A DNA stretch of 64,000 nt from Oreohelix idahoensis. Taxonomy: Eukaryota; Mollusca; Gastropoda; Stylommatophora; Oreohelicidae. A model generated the notes under the pieces. It saw nothing but the letters and a program-made list of their open reading frames with translations, was not told the origin of the DNA and did no database searches. Below are positions 1-10,905 of the stretch, one piece after another (positions within the stretch are counted from its first letter, which is position 1; every line of letters starts with the position of its first letter). The stretch covers positions 69,501 through 133,500 of the forward strand of contig JAMPIV010012151.1 of the NCBI GenBank assembly GCA_024509875.1, given 5' to 3'. A program made the position numbers and the translations under genes.

Positions 1-1842
1 ATATCACCAGACCATAGAACAGAAAATCAGATTGATCATATATGCATAAACAAGAAGTTTAGATCATCATTGCAGGATGTAAAGGTATATAGAGGAGCAG
101 ATGTGGCATCAGATCACCACCTTCTGATAGCCACAGTAAAAATGAAACTCAAGAGATATGCAGCAATGCAAAATTATAGACAACAATTTAATGTAGGACA
201 TCTAAGAAATCAAGAAACAAGAGACAAATTTGCGGTCACAATATCCAACAAATTCCAAGTGCTCCAACAGCTGGAAGATGCAGAGAATACAGAAGACTAT
301 TGGCAGCAAATCAAAACGGTATGGAATGAGACGTGAAGAAATACTGGGGAAAAGGGAACGACAACAAAAAGCATGGATAACAACAGAAACCATCAATAAG
401 ATAAAAGACAGGAAAAACAAGAAAGCAGATTTAAACACAAGAAAAACCAGAAGTTCCAAAGCCAAGGTCAAGAAGTGTACACAGAAGCAAACAAAGAAGT
501 AAAAAGAAGTATCAAAAGAGACAAGAGGAAGTATATTGAGGAGTTGGCAAGAGAGGCAGAAGATGCTGCAGCCAAAGGGAATATGAGAGAACTGTATAAC
601 AGCACAAAGAAGCTAATGGGGAAATACAAGCAAACACGTTGCTTCATAAAAGACAAGAATGGAAAACTGCTCATCAATATACAAGAGCAAATGAAGAGGT
701 GGACAGAATATTTTGAGGACCTTCTCAATAGACCAGCTCCACAAAACCCCCCGGACATCCAGCCAGCAGAAGAAGAGCTACAAATTAACGGTGAAAGGCC
801 AACGAAGGAAGAAATAAAGAAAGCCATAAAGCTTCTAAGAGATGGAAAAGCGTCTGGACCAAATGGCATTCCAGCAGAGGCCATCAAAGCAGATATCGAC
901 ACGGCTACAGAGATGTTATATAAATTACTTGGTAAAGTTTGGGAAAAGGAAGAGATACCAGCAGAATGGAAGGAAGGATATCTGGTTAAGTTGCCTAAGA
1001 AGATAAATTTACAAGAATGTACTTTCAGTGCCAGGAAAAGTATTAAACAGGATTATCCTTGAAAGATTAAAAGAGTCCATAGACAAGAAACTGAGAGATG
1101 AACAAGCAGGTTTTCGACAAAACAGATCCTGTACAGACCAGATAGCCACTTTGAGAATAATAGTTGAACAAAGTCTGGAATGGAATTCACCACTATACAT
1201 CGGATTTGTGGACTACGAAAAGGCATTTGACAGTGTAGACAGAATCACTTTGGAAATTGATGAGGCATTATGGAGTTCCCAACAAAATCATTAATTTAAT
1301 AAAGAAAACATATGAAGACATGACATGCAGAGTTCTTCATTAAGGACAGCTTACAGAACCATTTGGGATAAGAACAGGAGTGCGATAGGGATGCCTCTTG
1401 TCTTCATTTCTTTTCTTACTAGCAATAGACTGGGTTACAAGAACATCGACAACATGCAACAGAAATGGAATCCAGTGGACTCTAACTAAGCAGTTGGATG
1501 ATCTGGATTTTGCTGATGACTTAGCTCTTCTGTCCCATAACCGTAATCAGATGCAGGAAAAATTGAAAACACTCGATGAGAGGTCACAGCAATTGGGTCT
1601 GAAAATACACAGGGAAAAAAACAAAGATAACGAGAATAAATGCAGGTAATGATAACAGGGTTGAACTTGAAGAAGCACCAATTCAAGATGTAGAATCGTA
1701 CACATATCTTGGCAGCAATATAGACAAAGTTGGAGGGACAGATAGTGATATCAAAATAAGAATACAAAAAGCAAGAGGAGCTTTCATTGCATTGGGAAAT
1801 ATATGGAGATCAAGAGAAATCGGATCCAACACGAAAATAAGA
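1..1842 (+). mobile_element. LINE family 1, 5'-truncated copy, part 1 of 3 (endonuclease end and reverse transcriptase)
   Basis: Decayed non-LTR retrotransposon read in several frames. Residues at 70-336 carry the end of an APE-type endonuclease (SDHHLL motif). 475-1062 is the linker and start of the reverse transcriptase (DGKASGPNGIPAEAIK). 1028-1294 holds QAGFRQNRSCTDQIATL and the first catalytic block FVDYEKAFDSVD. 1398-1649 holds SSFLFLLAIDW and the second catalytic block DFADDLALLSH. Frameshifts and a TAG at the position of the usual RQGCLLS block show it is dead. The reading breaks at NTKIR (1842) and resumes at 5179 as IFNSNVKS, because a DNA transposon sits in between. The clade is probably RTE-like, judged from the short (GATG)n-type tails of other copies; this is not certain. 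Confidence 0.88.
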
Positions 1843-1854
1843 CACGGCTGTTTG
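1843..1854 (+). repeat. Left terminal inverted repeat of RAG1-like transposon
   Basis: CACGGCTGTTTG, perfect over 12 bp with the right end. Preceded by target duplication AAGA (1839-1842). Confidence 0.85.
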
Positions 1855-1989
1855 CGAGCGATCTTTTAGTTATTTCCCCTTTTTCCCCGACCGCGCTATT
1901 TATAGCCCACTTGACAGAGGTCACGTGGTCAGCTTCCTAATGGGAAAAACATGTGGCGATGTTTACTTTTGATAGGGCTTAATTAATGC

Positions 1990-3135
1990 TTTTAGGCTAC
2001 TTTTTTATTATAAATACCGGCTTTAATTTTGCGTAAAGCTAGACTAGAAATGTTAGAGTAAATTTTAGAACAAGAACAAACATTTTATCACAATTAGAAC
2101 AGAAGATATAATAGTCTGAAATAGTGTAAAATTTACGTTTTTTTTATATTTTGTTATGGTTTGTTTATAATGCAATTTTCACTCAATCGGTCACAATCAA
2201 CATGCATAACAAATTACAGAAATCAAAAGTAGAAAACATGCAGAAAATGGATGTCAAAGATTTGTTTTGGTTTCATGCGTCAAACATTAATTATTGAAAG
2301 TTTAAATTGCAAGTCCACATTTATTACCTTAAAAAAAACACACCCAATTGTCCCCAAAACATGTTTGAATTGCTTTTATGCTACTTTATTATTATAAATA
2401 CCGGCTTTAATTTTGCGTAAAGCTAGACTAGAAATGTTAGAGTAAATTTTAGAACAAGAACAAACATTTTATCACAATTAGAACAGAAGATATAATAGTC
2501 TGAAATAGTGTAAAATTTACGTTTTTTTTTTACATTTTGTTATGGTTTGTTTCTAATTAAATTTACACTAAAACGGTCACAATCAACATGCATAACAAAT
2601 TACAGAAATCAAAAGTAGAAAACATGCAGAAAATGGATATCAAAGTTTTGTTTTGGTTTCATGCGTCAAACATTAATTATTGAAAGTTTAAATTGCAAGT
2701 CCACATTTATTACCTTAAAATAACACACCCAATTGTCCCCAAAACATGTTTGAATTGCTTTTATGCTACTTTATTATTATAAATACCGGCTTTATTTTTG
2801 CGTAAAGCTAGACTAGAAATGTTAGAGTAAATTTTAGAACAAGAACAAACATTTTATCACAATTAGAACAGAAGATATAATAGTCTGAAATAGTGTAAAA
2901 TTTACGTTTTTTTTTTTACATTTTGTTATGGTTTGTTTCTAATTAAATTTACACTAAAACGGTCACAATCAACATGCATAACAAATTACAGAAATCAAAA
3001 GTAGAAAACCTGCAGAAAATGGATATCAAAGTTTTGTTTTGGTTTCATGCGTCAAACATTAATTATTGAAAGTTTAAATTGCATGTCCACATTTATAACC
3101 TTAAAATAACACACCCAATTGTCCCCAGAACATGA
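1990..3135. repeat. Satellite, ~385 bp unit, three copies
   Basis: The phrase AAATACCGGCTTT recurs at about 2013, 2397 and 2782, spacing 384-385 bp. Each unit also carries TCACAATTAGAACAGAAGAT, a poly-T run, CACAATCAACATGCATAAC and CACCCAATTGTCCCC. Units 2 and 3 are closer to each other than to unit 1. The array ends abruptly near 3135 where transposase similarity begins, so it lies inside the TIR element and may have replaced the transposase C-terminus. Confidence 0.92.
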
Positions 3136-3154
3136 GAGCTAACAATTATCTCAA

Positions 3155-4375
3155 TCATACATCATGAGTTCTGATCCAGTCTGCGCAATGTTTTTCTAAT
3201 ATGTGCTGTTTATGAATTGTCTTACTAGGGAATAGCTTTCTGAACAAAGACATATAAGTCTCTATCGATGCTGTTATTGATTCTTTACTAATTGGTTTAC
3301 TGTGTGATATTTTGTTGTGTACTTTCTCAAATGCTTCTTTCAGTGAGTTGAATTGTTCTTGGGCAATAAAAGCTATGTTAGTTATATCTTGTTTGTCTGT
3401 AATTTTCAGTGTTTGTGTAATGATTGCTCTTGTAAGATCTTTATAAACTTTTTGTGTGAGATATCTGTGGCAGTGATTCCCTATAAATGCTCTGCTATTA
3501 TAAGCCTGTTGTATGATTTTGTGTTTGGCTAGTACCTTGTCCATGTGTGAGCAAACTGGACCAGACCTAGTACACAGATCTTGAAACTGAAGTTTGGCCA
3601 GCGCATCTTGTGCATTTTCAAGTCTAACTTTAAAATTATCTGTCTCCTCCTTATCCTCACAAAGTTCAATACCTACCTGAAAAATTCAATTTTAGCTCCT
3701 AATTCTTCTGCCTATTTCCAGTTCCTACTAAATCTCTTCAAGTTCTTAAAAGTACTAATGTTTGCATGTATCTCTTGCGAATTCTCAAATATCTTTGCGT
3801 CTATTGTATCAGCTACCTGTTCTAGAAGTCTGTGGTGTTTCAAAACAATGCCTAATAAAATATGAAGGTAAGGAGGAGCTACATTTTCAATTTCAATCTC
3901 TAACATTGGTTTGTGTAAACAATTATGGTAATGTGCCACTTGACTTTTATTCCCTTTCCCATATTTCATATATCTATTGTAATCTCTTATCAACATGGCC
4001 AAACTTCTTGGTTTGCAAGTTGTATGCTCTCTGGATGTCTTTGATGAAAATGTTTGGTTTGTCTGGAGCTCAAGGAATATACCCATGTCTGTGGTGTCTC
4101 CAGCAAAACAAGGAAATAATCCCCGAATAAGAAAACAACAACTTGTTTACCATCCCACTCTAAATATTTTAGTGACTCTATCTGAGCTTTCATGCCATTC
4201 ATAAATATTTCTAAATTATCATATGTATCTCTGACTCTAGCCATTGATAAAAGGATGGTATTAGATTTAGAATTTGGTTTCTCTAAATTTACTACCTGCA
4301 TTGTAACTTTGAATGAAAGAAGATATACAAACAGTTACTTAGAATTCGCTGGCAGCCGTCGTGTGCACAGGATTG
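3155..4375 (-). pseudogene. Decayed RAG1/Transib/Chapaev-like transposase
   Basis: Read on the minus strand from 4375 down to 3155 with frameshifts. Order of motifs: HDG (codon near 4358, candidate first catalytic Asp); LLSFKV then NLEKPNS (~4270), like the RAG1 stretch ending in AKPNS; ARVRDTYDNL (Asp at 4227, candidate second catalytic residue); QVVVFLFGDY (~4135); then, on the opposite strand, FGLSGAQGIYPCLWC (4044-4097); CKPRSLAMLIRDYNRY; PPYLHILLGIVLKHHRLLE; AFIGNHCHRYLT; and HKQHILEKH, a candidate ZnH2 pair. The expected final catalytic Glu block would follow at once but is missing, cut by the satellite. RAG1 similarity is by eye from memory (KPNS, GxxY, CxxC, LH, HxxxxH spacing), so family assignment needs a profile search. 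Confidence 0.55.
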
Positions 4376-4380
4376 TCTAC

Positions 4381-5166
4381 CAAAGAACACCAATGGAACA
4401 GTCCTTATCTCACACACAATAAAAAAAAAAAAAAATTCATATTATAAATAGAAGATTAACAAGACTTGAAAGATAGATCAAATTATGTGGAAGTAATCTA
4501 TCTATAGCTTTACATGTTTTCTGATGCTTATATACGTAGCTAAATATCATTATAAATGAATGAAAATGCAAAAACAGATGGTGCTTTACAAAAAGTTATT
4601 TTTTTTACTACCTTATTTAAGATTTGTGGGTATCAGGAATGCGTTTAAAGGGATTTAAATGCTATAAAATCTGGTGACAATATGCTTGTTCTTGTAATGC
4701 CACACTCACAAAACTGACTACCACACATTCTCAAGATATGAAACCAAAAAAAAAAGTATGTGGAAATAATCTTTAGCTTCCCTTCGAGAAGTCTTTATAA
4801 TTATAAACTCAAACGAATGGGCCGATTTTTAGATATTAAATTAATAAAAAGATTACTTATTTTATGAATTTCCTTAAATGATGACGCTGTTTTCAAAAGT
4901 CTGTAACTCCGTCAAAACTAATTTCAAACAAATAAAAATGCAATCAAAAATAGAACACAGAACAAAGTTATAGTACACAAAAGAATTTTAGCGCTGTGTT
5001 TATCCAGAACGAGTGTGTAATGATTTATATTTTACTGATTTTACTCACACATCAGCTGATTTTCCCCGCCAAAAACTTAAATAGTCTTTTACGGTGCACA
5101 CAAAATTTTATACCCGGTGTCAGAATTCCGGTCACCGAAACTAAAAGAGCGCTCTGGTATAGGCCA
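4381..5166. other. Non-coding 3' flank of the RAG1-like transposon
   Basis: AT-rich, with a poly-A run at 4422-4435. No convincing coding signal was found, although transposase N-terminal sequence could be hidden by decay or introns. Confidence 0.5.
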
Positions 5167-5178
5167 CAAACAGCCGTG
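5167..5178 (-). repeat. Right terminal inverted repeat of RAG1-like transposon
   Basis: CAAACAGCCGTG, exact reverse complement of 1843-1854. Followed by target duplication AAGA (5179-5182). Confidence 0.85.
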
Positions 5179-5489
5179 AAGAATCTTCAACTCAAATGTG
5201 AAGTCAGTCCTATTGTATGGCTCTGAGACATGGAGAACAACAAAGACAACTACCAAAAAGCTAAAGACTTTCATAAATGGGTGCTTGCGTAGAATAGAGG
5301 GATTAAAATGGTATGACAAGGTTACCAACGTGGAACTGATGACAAGAACAAGACAAGTGCCAGTGGAACAAGAGATGAGAAGAAGATGATGGCGATGGAT
5401 AGGACACACACTGAGGAAACCTGTTGATAGCATTACTTGTTCTGGAACCCCCAGGGCAAGAGAAGCAGAGGTAGACCAAGAAGCACATG
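5179..5489 (+). mobile_element. LINE family 1, part 2 of 3 (RT C-terminal region)
   Basis: Continues the LINE at 1-1842 across the transposon. It encodes NVKSVLLYGSETWRTTKTTT (frame at 5198), FINGCLRRI, then RTRQVPVEQEMRRR, WRWIGHTLRKPVDSIT and a basic GRPRST segment. It stops at 5489 at the insertion of the LTR-like element and resumes at 7962. Confidence 0.88.
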
Positions 5490-7961
5490 TGATACAGAGT
5501 TAATATTATCAGTGGTGGTTTTCAGTCTAGAAGGAGCTAACACCTACGTATTCGCGTTTATAGCCTGGGAGGCGTAGTTTAGGATCATTTAAAAGTGCCT
5601 GTGTGGCGTATATGACTTTCTATGCGTTCATACCTTTGCTTTCCATTCGTCTTTGTTGACTATCCTTCATTTCATTCTATCTTTTGTTGTCTTTCCGATA
5701 TGTGTTCATATCTTGTTTATATTTCTGTATCACATCTTCGTTTCTCTTCGTTCTACTTGTATACTTCTTCTTCTTTCGATACTTATACTTTCATTCATTG
5801 TATTCTTGAGTTAATTATATAACTTAGTATAATGTAACTGTATTTTGATAAATTTGTATTTATTGTACATGAAATTGTTGTTCTTATTGATTATTATGTG
5901 GTACTGTTAATTGTTTCTCATTTTCCGATTTCTTACTTTCCTTTACTACAGATCATTCTTCTGTTGCTTGATCTTGTTCTTTCACTTTCTATTGGTTATT
6001 ACTTGTACTAAATGTACTTAGCTTAGTGTTCTATTAAGATTAATTTTGGTATGCTTGTATTATGATTGATGCTTTTGTTGTAATTTACATCGGTAACATT
6101 CATTGGGATATTTGATTGATTAAGTTTGATGTTTTAGTTGTAATTTTACATTTATTGCTGAAATTGTGTATAGATGTACTATTGTAATAGGTACATTTTT
6201 TGTTAGGTACATTTTTGGTAGCCATATAATATAATTTCATTTATTTCTAAATTTTTGGGACTTAAATTTTCAACAAAAAAATGATAAATCATTTTTTTTC
6301 CCGGGCGGTGTGGCAACTGATACAGAGTAAATATTATCAAAGGGAGGTGATCTTGAAAATGTTAAGCGAATAGATTCGATTACGGGTTACGTTGCTTGGT
6401 TAAGCTGATGTTAAGTTAAAATTGTATTAGGGGAATTCCCTCGTGTGATCGAGAAGTTTCCAAGTGGCGAACACTGGTCAGTTCAAATCGCGGAGATGTT
6501 TTTTTTCTCTGAACTGTCTTGAGCTGTGAGTAAGCTCGTGTGACTAGCCCATACAATTATCGAGACTGAGTTGTGTTTTTTAAACAACCGAGTCTCGTGT
6601 CTTTTTTGGCGGGTCTAGTGTGTGAACTAAGAGGATTCTGTTTTTGGGTACCGACGGGAGAGGTCGGTCCTACAGTGTGTGTTTTGAGTATGCCTGCGCA
6701 GTGCAAAAGTTATAAAGGCCATTATTTGTGTAGGCCTATAATTCCTGAGTTTATTGGAGAATTGTGTTTGTGAATATTTTTGAAGAGGTAAGGATCCAGG
6801 ACTTATGTTTGACTATATAAATGTCAAGATGAGTGACGGCGAGGATAACCGTTTGCTGGGAAAAGGATCCATTGTCTATTTATTATAATGCTGATGTTAG
6901 AAGCATCGTTTGAGGCCATTTATTATTATCAGCACGGCGAGGATAACCGTTTGCTGGGAAAAGGATCCATTGTCTATTTATTATAATATTGATGTTAGAA
7001 GCATCGTTTGAGGCCATTTATTATTGTCAGCATGGCGAGGATAACCGTTTGCTGGGAAAAGGATCCATTGTCTATTTATTATAATATTGATGTTAGAAGC
7101 ATCGTTTGAGGCCATTTATTATTGTCAGCACGGCGAGGATAACCGTTGCTGGGAAAAGGATCCATTGTCTATTTATTATAATGCTGATGTTAGAAGCATC
7201 GTTTGAGGCCATTTATTATTGTCAGCACGGCGAGGATGACCGTTGCTGAGAGGATCCATAGTTATATTAAAGCGCCAAGGTTGAGAGCGTCTTTGATGAA
7301 GCATATTTAAGGAGGCCATTATTTATTGGACAACCGTTTGCTGGGAAAAGGATCCATTGTCTATTTATTATAATGCTGATGTTAGAAGCATCGTTTGAGG
7401 CCATTTATTATTGTCAGCACGGCGAGGATGACCGTTGCTGAGAGGATCTAGTGTTGATGTTGTAGAGCGCTAATGATAATGAGAAGTGGAGATGTGACTA
7501 TAGTACTTTCTTGTTGTGAGTTATGTTTGACTGTGCATTTCATATGAACGTATTGTGACAATAAACTATGTTATAGGTCACCTGCAGTTCCACGACTTGT
7601 ACGTGCGTATCTGTGGCGTGTGAATGTACCCACGCACACTCACTACAACATTTAACACGGTAGGAGAACAGTAGGCGTGACGGTAGTAACGCATGACCAT
7701 AAATAGCCTGGGTGGCGGAAATCTAGGTCAACAAACAGATTGAATTTACTAACAGTATCTCGGGTGTAGCAGTGGTATGTTAGTAGTACAGAATTTGATA
7801 TTTTGACATTCGCGTGATATAAGAATTACTGTTCTGCTCTGTGTGGGCGTATGAACAGTGTAACCATTAAGGTAACACCCATCACCATTTATTCAATCTC
7901 CAAGACCAGTTAGTCAGTTATTATAATAATTAAGAATGCATCAGTAAACTTAATATTATCA
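5490..7961. mobile_element. LTR-like element (candidate solo LTR) with 5 bp target duplication
   Basis: It begins TGATACAGAG and ends AATATTATCA, so its ends are TG...CA and, more widely, TGATA...TATCA. ACATG occurs just before (5485-5489) and just after (7962-7966); removing the insert rejoins the LINE as GCACATGGAGAAGAGAGC. A 5 bp duplication with TG/CA ends is typical of LTR retrotransposons. No gag or pol reading frame is present. An AATAAA at 7560-7565 would suit an LTR poly(A) site. A second copy of the left terminal sequence (TGATACAGAGTAAATATTATCA-like) sits inside at about 6320, which a simple solo LTR does not explain. Confidence 0.65.
6836..7450. repeat. 98 bp minisatellite inside the LTR-like element
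   Basis: GGCGAGGATAACCGTTTGCT starts near 6838, 6936, 7034, 7132 and 7229, a 97-98 bp period. After a divergent stretch (7250-7330) one more unit follows to about 7450, so the array has a simple higher-order layout. Units contain AAAAGGATCCATTGTCTATT. Confidence 0.9.
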
Positions 7962-8116
7962 ACATGGAGAAGAGAGCTGGAAACAGAGGTGAAGATGATA
8001 AGGAGAACGTGGAAAGAACTTGAGATGATGGCACGTGACAAGAGGACTTGGCATGTGTTTGTTGAAGGCCTATGCTCCTTTGGGAGTGGAGGGTTATGAA
8101 TGAATATGATGAATTG
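7962..8116 (+). mobile_element. LINE family 1, part 3 of 3 (3' end)
   Basis: Third piece of the same LINE: it reads as the family's C-terminus (RREL..EVKMMRKTWKELE..ARDKRTWHVFVEGLCS, with frameshifts), then the terminal GGCCTATGCTCC...GGAG hairpin and a short TGAATGAATATGATGAA tail. Target-site duplications of the LINE itself cannot be checked because the 5' end is outside the window. Confidence 0.85.
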
Positions 8117-8202
8117 CATAGATATATAGGTTTAGTGGTGTTTCGATATGATAACAAAGGTTTCACAGTGAATTTTCAATAATTTATTTTGTTGTCTATC
8201 AG

Positions 8203-8300
8203 GGGACCAAAGTTTGAACTTGTTGCCAAAGGCTCACTGTGTCTTTCAGACGTGAATAACAGTGTGAGAACTTTTGACCTTCATTTGGAAACTACTGCTG
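8203..8300 (+). CDS. Rhotekin-like gene, exon 1 in window (anillin-homology segment)
   Basis: First visible exon of a gene whose 5' part (start codon, HR1 Rho-binding region) lies upstream of the window. Acceptor CTATCAG/G, donor CTG/GTATGC; phase 2 in, phase 1 out. It encodes GPKFELVAKGSLCLSDVNNS and RTFDLHLETTA, resembling the anillin-homology stretch of rhotekin (pattern Hy-L-x-A-x-x-x-L-x-L-x-D-V). Rhotekin is a Rho-GTP effector linked to septins and actin; here that role is inferred by family. The six exons join in frame to about 243 residues, all from the C-terminal half. Family call rests on the later exons, which match rhotekin better than anillin. Confidence 0.8.
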
Positions 8301-8444
8301 GTATGCAAATGTTATTTTTGCAGCGTGCTTAATGTCTGAAGTTGTCTTTATCACATCCATCTGTTGGAAAAACATTGGGGGGCATTTGTGTTACAAATAT
8401 GAGTAAACTGACTTTTGGTCTGGAGACAAACTTCTTCATATCTT

Positions 8445-8665
8445 CTTCCCTGTTTTTCTTCTTTAGGGAACCACCATTACAGCTGGTCTCCTTGCAGGAA
8501 TCTTGCACTAAAAAATGTCATATGCTCCTACAGCGGTGGTTTCTGTAGACATTTTTTCAACATAATGTGGTTACCAGCACCATTCACAACCTCATATTAG
8601 TTTTCTCTCATGCCTGAGGAGGTTGTGAGCCTATTCTTTCTTCATTTGCTTAGAGGCCCCTGGGG
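8445..8665 (-). mobile_element. SINE C copy
   Basis: Antisense copy of an abundant ~240 bp repeat. In this orientation it shows CTGGTCTCCTTGCAGG, GCAGCGGTGGTTTCTGTAG, and ACCTCATATTAGTTTTCTC. The family has a GCTCC...GGAGC hairpin and a (GAT)n tail at its 3' end. Confidence 0.75.
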
Positions 8666-8689
8666 ACTGACAAGGACCTGGAGAATGTT

Positions 8690-8965
8690 TGACTAATAAT
8701 TACTGTAATGCAGTGAAGGTAGTCCTACAGCAGATATTGCTGTAGGGGAGTGAAGTGTTAGAGACTTCATTATACTAGGTCTAGCTTCGAGTAGTGGAGG
8801 GACCTGTTTCCTTGCTCACTGCCTTTGCCTTCCCTACTCAAGAAGCAGAGTCAGGCACCCATTTATAGCTGAGTTAACTGGAGCATGACGCCACAGTATT
8901 TTGAACTTGGCACCTGTGCCCCTAGAGGTCAGCGCTGTAACTACTCTGCCAATTTGATGCTCTGT
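8690..8965 (-). mobile_element. SINE B copy
   Basis: Antisense tRNA-headed SINE. The right end, reversed, reads like a tRNA A box and B box region (GCATCAAATTGGCAGAGTAG, TTACAGCGCTG). The body has GTGAAGTGTTAGAGACTTCA and AAGCAGAGTCAGGCACCCAT, shared with the other B copies. Confidence 0.8.
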
Positions 8966-9692
8966 AATGCAGTACCAGACTTAAAATGTCAAATAAACTG
9001 AACCTATCATTCATTCATTCTTTTTTTGCACTCTTTTTGCTTTGAAGCTTTACAGGGAAGATGTCACTTCCAGTAGTTTTGTTATCTGACCTACTTAGCT
9101 AATGACTCATGATGGCTGCTCACACATAAATCCAGAGGCCTGGTGTATGAGAAGAAAGAAATGTAAGATTGTACCTTACTTGGCATGTGGTAAAAGGAAC
9201 TAAGGTTTGCCATGCTGCTGAATGTTTTGTAAAAACTTAGCTACAAAAACTGGGGGGAAAAAATGGAATAGTTGCTGCTGCGTGTACAATGGCTTTAGTT
9301 ATGTAATGTCAATAAGACAGTAACGTTAATCTGTTTTATAACATTTTATTTGTACTTCAGTGAATACATAATTTGTGATTAATTCTGTGAATAAAGCTGG
9401 TCTAGAAAAGGCCTGATGTATGAATACTTTGCCGTAAAATTTACCTTCAGACTAGTAAATTATATAGTGTCCTCCCCTTCTAGTTTCTGACTTGGTCTTT
9501 GTATATGTCATGCCCTAGCACTCGAATGGGAGGTCAATCTATGATTTACTAGTCTAAAAGTAAATTGTACCATTTTTTGGTACCACATGCTGTGTGTCTC
9601 TTTTGAGAGATGTTGTTTAGGCACTGTTGTTCAGAACACCGTGAACTGGATTTGATTTGTACCATTTACAGGCTGCAAAATAATCTTGTACT

Positions 9693-9934
9693 TACTTACT
9701 TAGTCGTTCCCCTTCTACCATGAGGTGTAGAGGTTTGGAAGAGAAAGCACCAGACTATCCTGTCGGCTGTCTTCCTCCTGGCCTGGTTCCATTCTAGTCC
9801 TCGGTCCTTCAATGATTGTCTAATGTTGTCCTCCCAGCGGACTCTGGGGGTCTGGATCCCTGGCTCTTTGTTTCCCATGCTTGTCGTGGTAGCCGATCTT
9901 CTCCCATTCTGCAGACATGGCCAAACCATCTTAG
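9693..9934 (-). mobile_element. LINE family 3, 5'-truncated copy with target duplication
   Basis: Antisense 3' end of the LINE at 46240-49661: MVWPCLQNGRRSATTTSMGN and GLEWNQARRKTADRIVW, starting with the family's TTACTTACTTAGTCG terminus. AATAATCTTGTACT occurs at 9679-9692 and again at 9935-9948, a 14 bp target duplication. Confidence 0.9.
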
Positions 9935-9955
9935 AATAATCTTGTACTATTATTA

Positions 9956-10408
9956 CAGTTGACATTCAAAAATCCGGCAACCTCCGGACCTGAGGAGTGC
10001 CGGATTTTTGAAAATGCCGGATCTTTTATGGTTATATATGCTGTATATATTTAACAGAAAATGACTACCTATACAGTCCTTTAAAGAAAGAAAATTAAAA
10101 ACTAAATGAAAAGCAAATGAAATTTTAATGCGATCGACAACGCACAATGTTTACGTTTTACACCACTTCTTTTATTTGCTGAATCCATAATGGGGCTAAA
10201 CAGCAGCAAATAAATGATAAAATCAGAAGGAATGAGCAGGAATGCCTGTTAACACGTGCAAGCAAGACCCAACAGCTGCATCAAAACATAAACGACTCCA
10301 GAAAACAGTGGCGCGCCAACGCGGTAAATTTAAAAATGTGCTCCGAAATCCATGCCGGAAATCTGAAGGAACCGGATTATCGATGGCCGGATTTTTGAAT
10401 GTCAACTG
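9956..10408. mobile_element. Tigger/pogo-like MITE
   Basis: 453 bp element with terminal inverted repeats CAGTTGACATTCAAAAATCC (left) and its reverse complement at the right end, flanked by TA on both sides (9954-9955, 10409-10410). CAGT ends with TA duplication fit the Tigger/pogo branch of Tc1/mariner. It has no transposase, so it is non-autonomous. A second, degenerate inverted pair (CCGGATTTTTGAA) lies just inside. Confidence 0.85.
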
Positions 10409-10905
10409 TATAATTTTTTTAAATTCTTAGTTTCCTCCTATTGTCAAGAATGCATAAGCTGCATGCCTGCAACATTTTGTATGTGATAGTCATGTCTTGT
10501 GTTTCATCCCAGGTGATGAGTTTGGATTTCTTGTTATTCAATACAGACTTGGAATGAAGATCAGTGAAAAAAGGAGCATATACTATTTTACACAAGAGCA
10601 GATAAAATATGTTTTGATGAAATATCTTTATCAGTATCAGAAAAAAAAGAAAAAGCCAGAGCTTTTGTGAGCAAGAAGCAAAAAATACAGAAAGTTTAAG
10701 AAACACAGAAAGAACCATTTAAATTTTTTTTTTTTTTCAGTTTTAGCAGCAGAAGTAATGTTGTAGGGCATTGTGAATGTGATGTATGAAAAATTTTGTT
10801 GTTTATGCCATTGGAAAGAAAATAGATAACAAAAATTAAAAGTATTCGCAGAGGATTACAAGGTGAATATTTATGAGAAATATTGGGAATAGCTTGGGTA
10901 GAAAG

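Larger units (their letters stand above)
1843..5178 (-). mobile_element. TIR DNA transposon, RAG1/Transib/Chapaev-like, nested in LINE family 1
   Basis: The left end starts CACGGCTGTTTG at 1843 and the right end is its exact reverse complement, finishing at 5178. Weaker matching continues inward (TCTTTTAGTT on both sides). The LINE reads AAAATAAGA before and AAGAATCTTC after, so AAGA is a 4 bp target duplication and its removal restores the LINE frame (KIR-IFN). The element is 3336 bp. It contains three ~385 bp satellite units and a decayed minus-strand transposase. CAC termini are shared by Transib, RAG recombination signals and Chapaev; 4 bp duplications fit Chapaev better than Transib (5 bp). 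Boundaries are strong; the superfamily is an inference from protein motifs. Confidence 0.8.
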
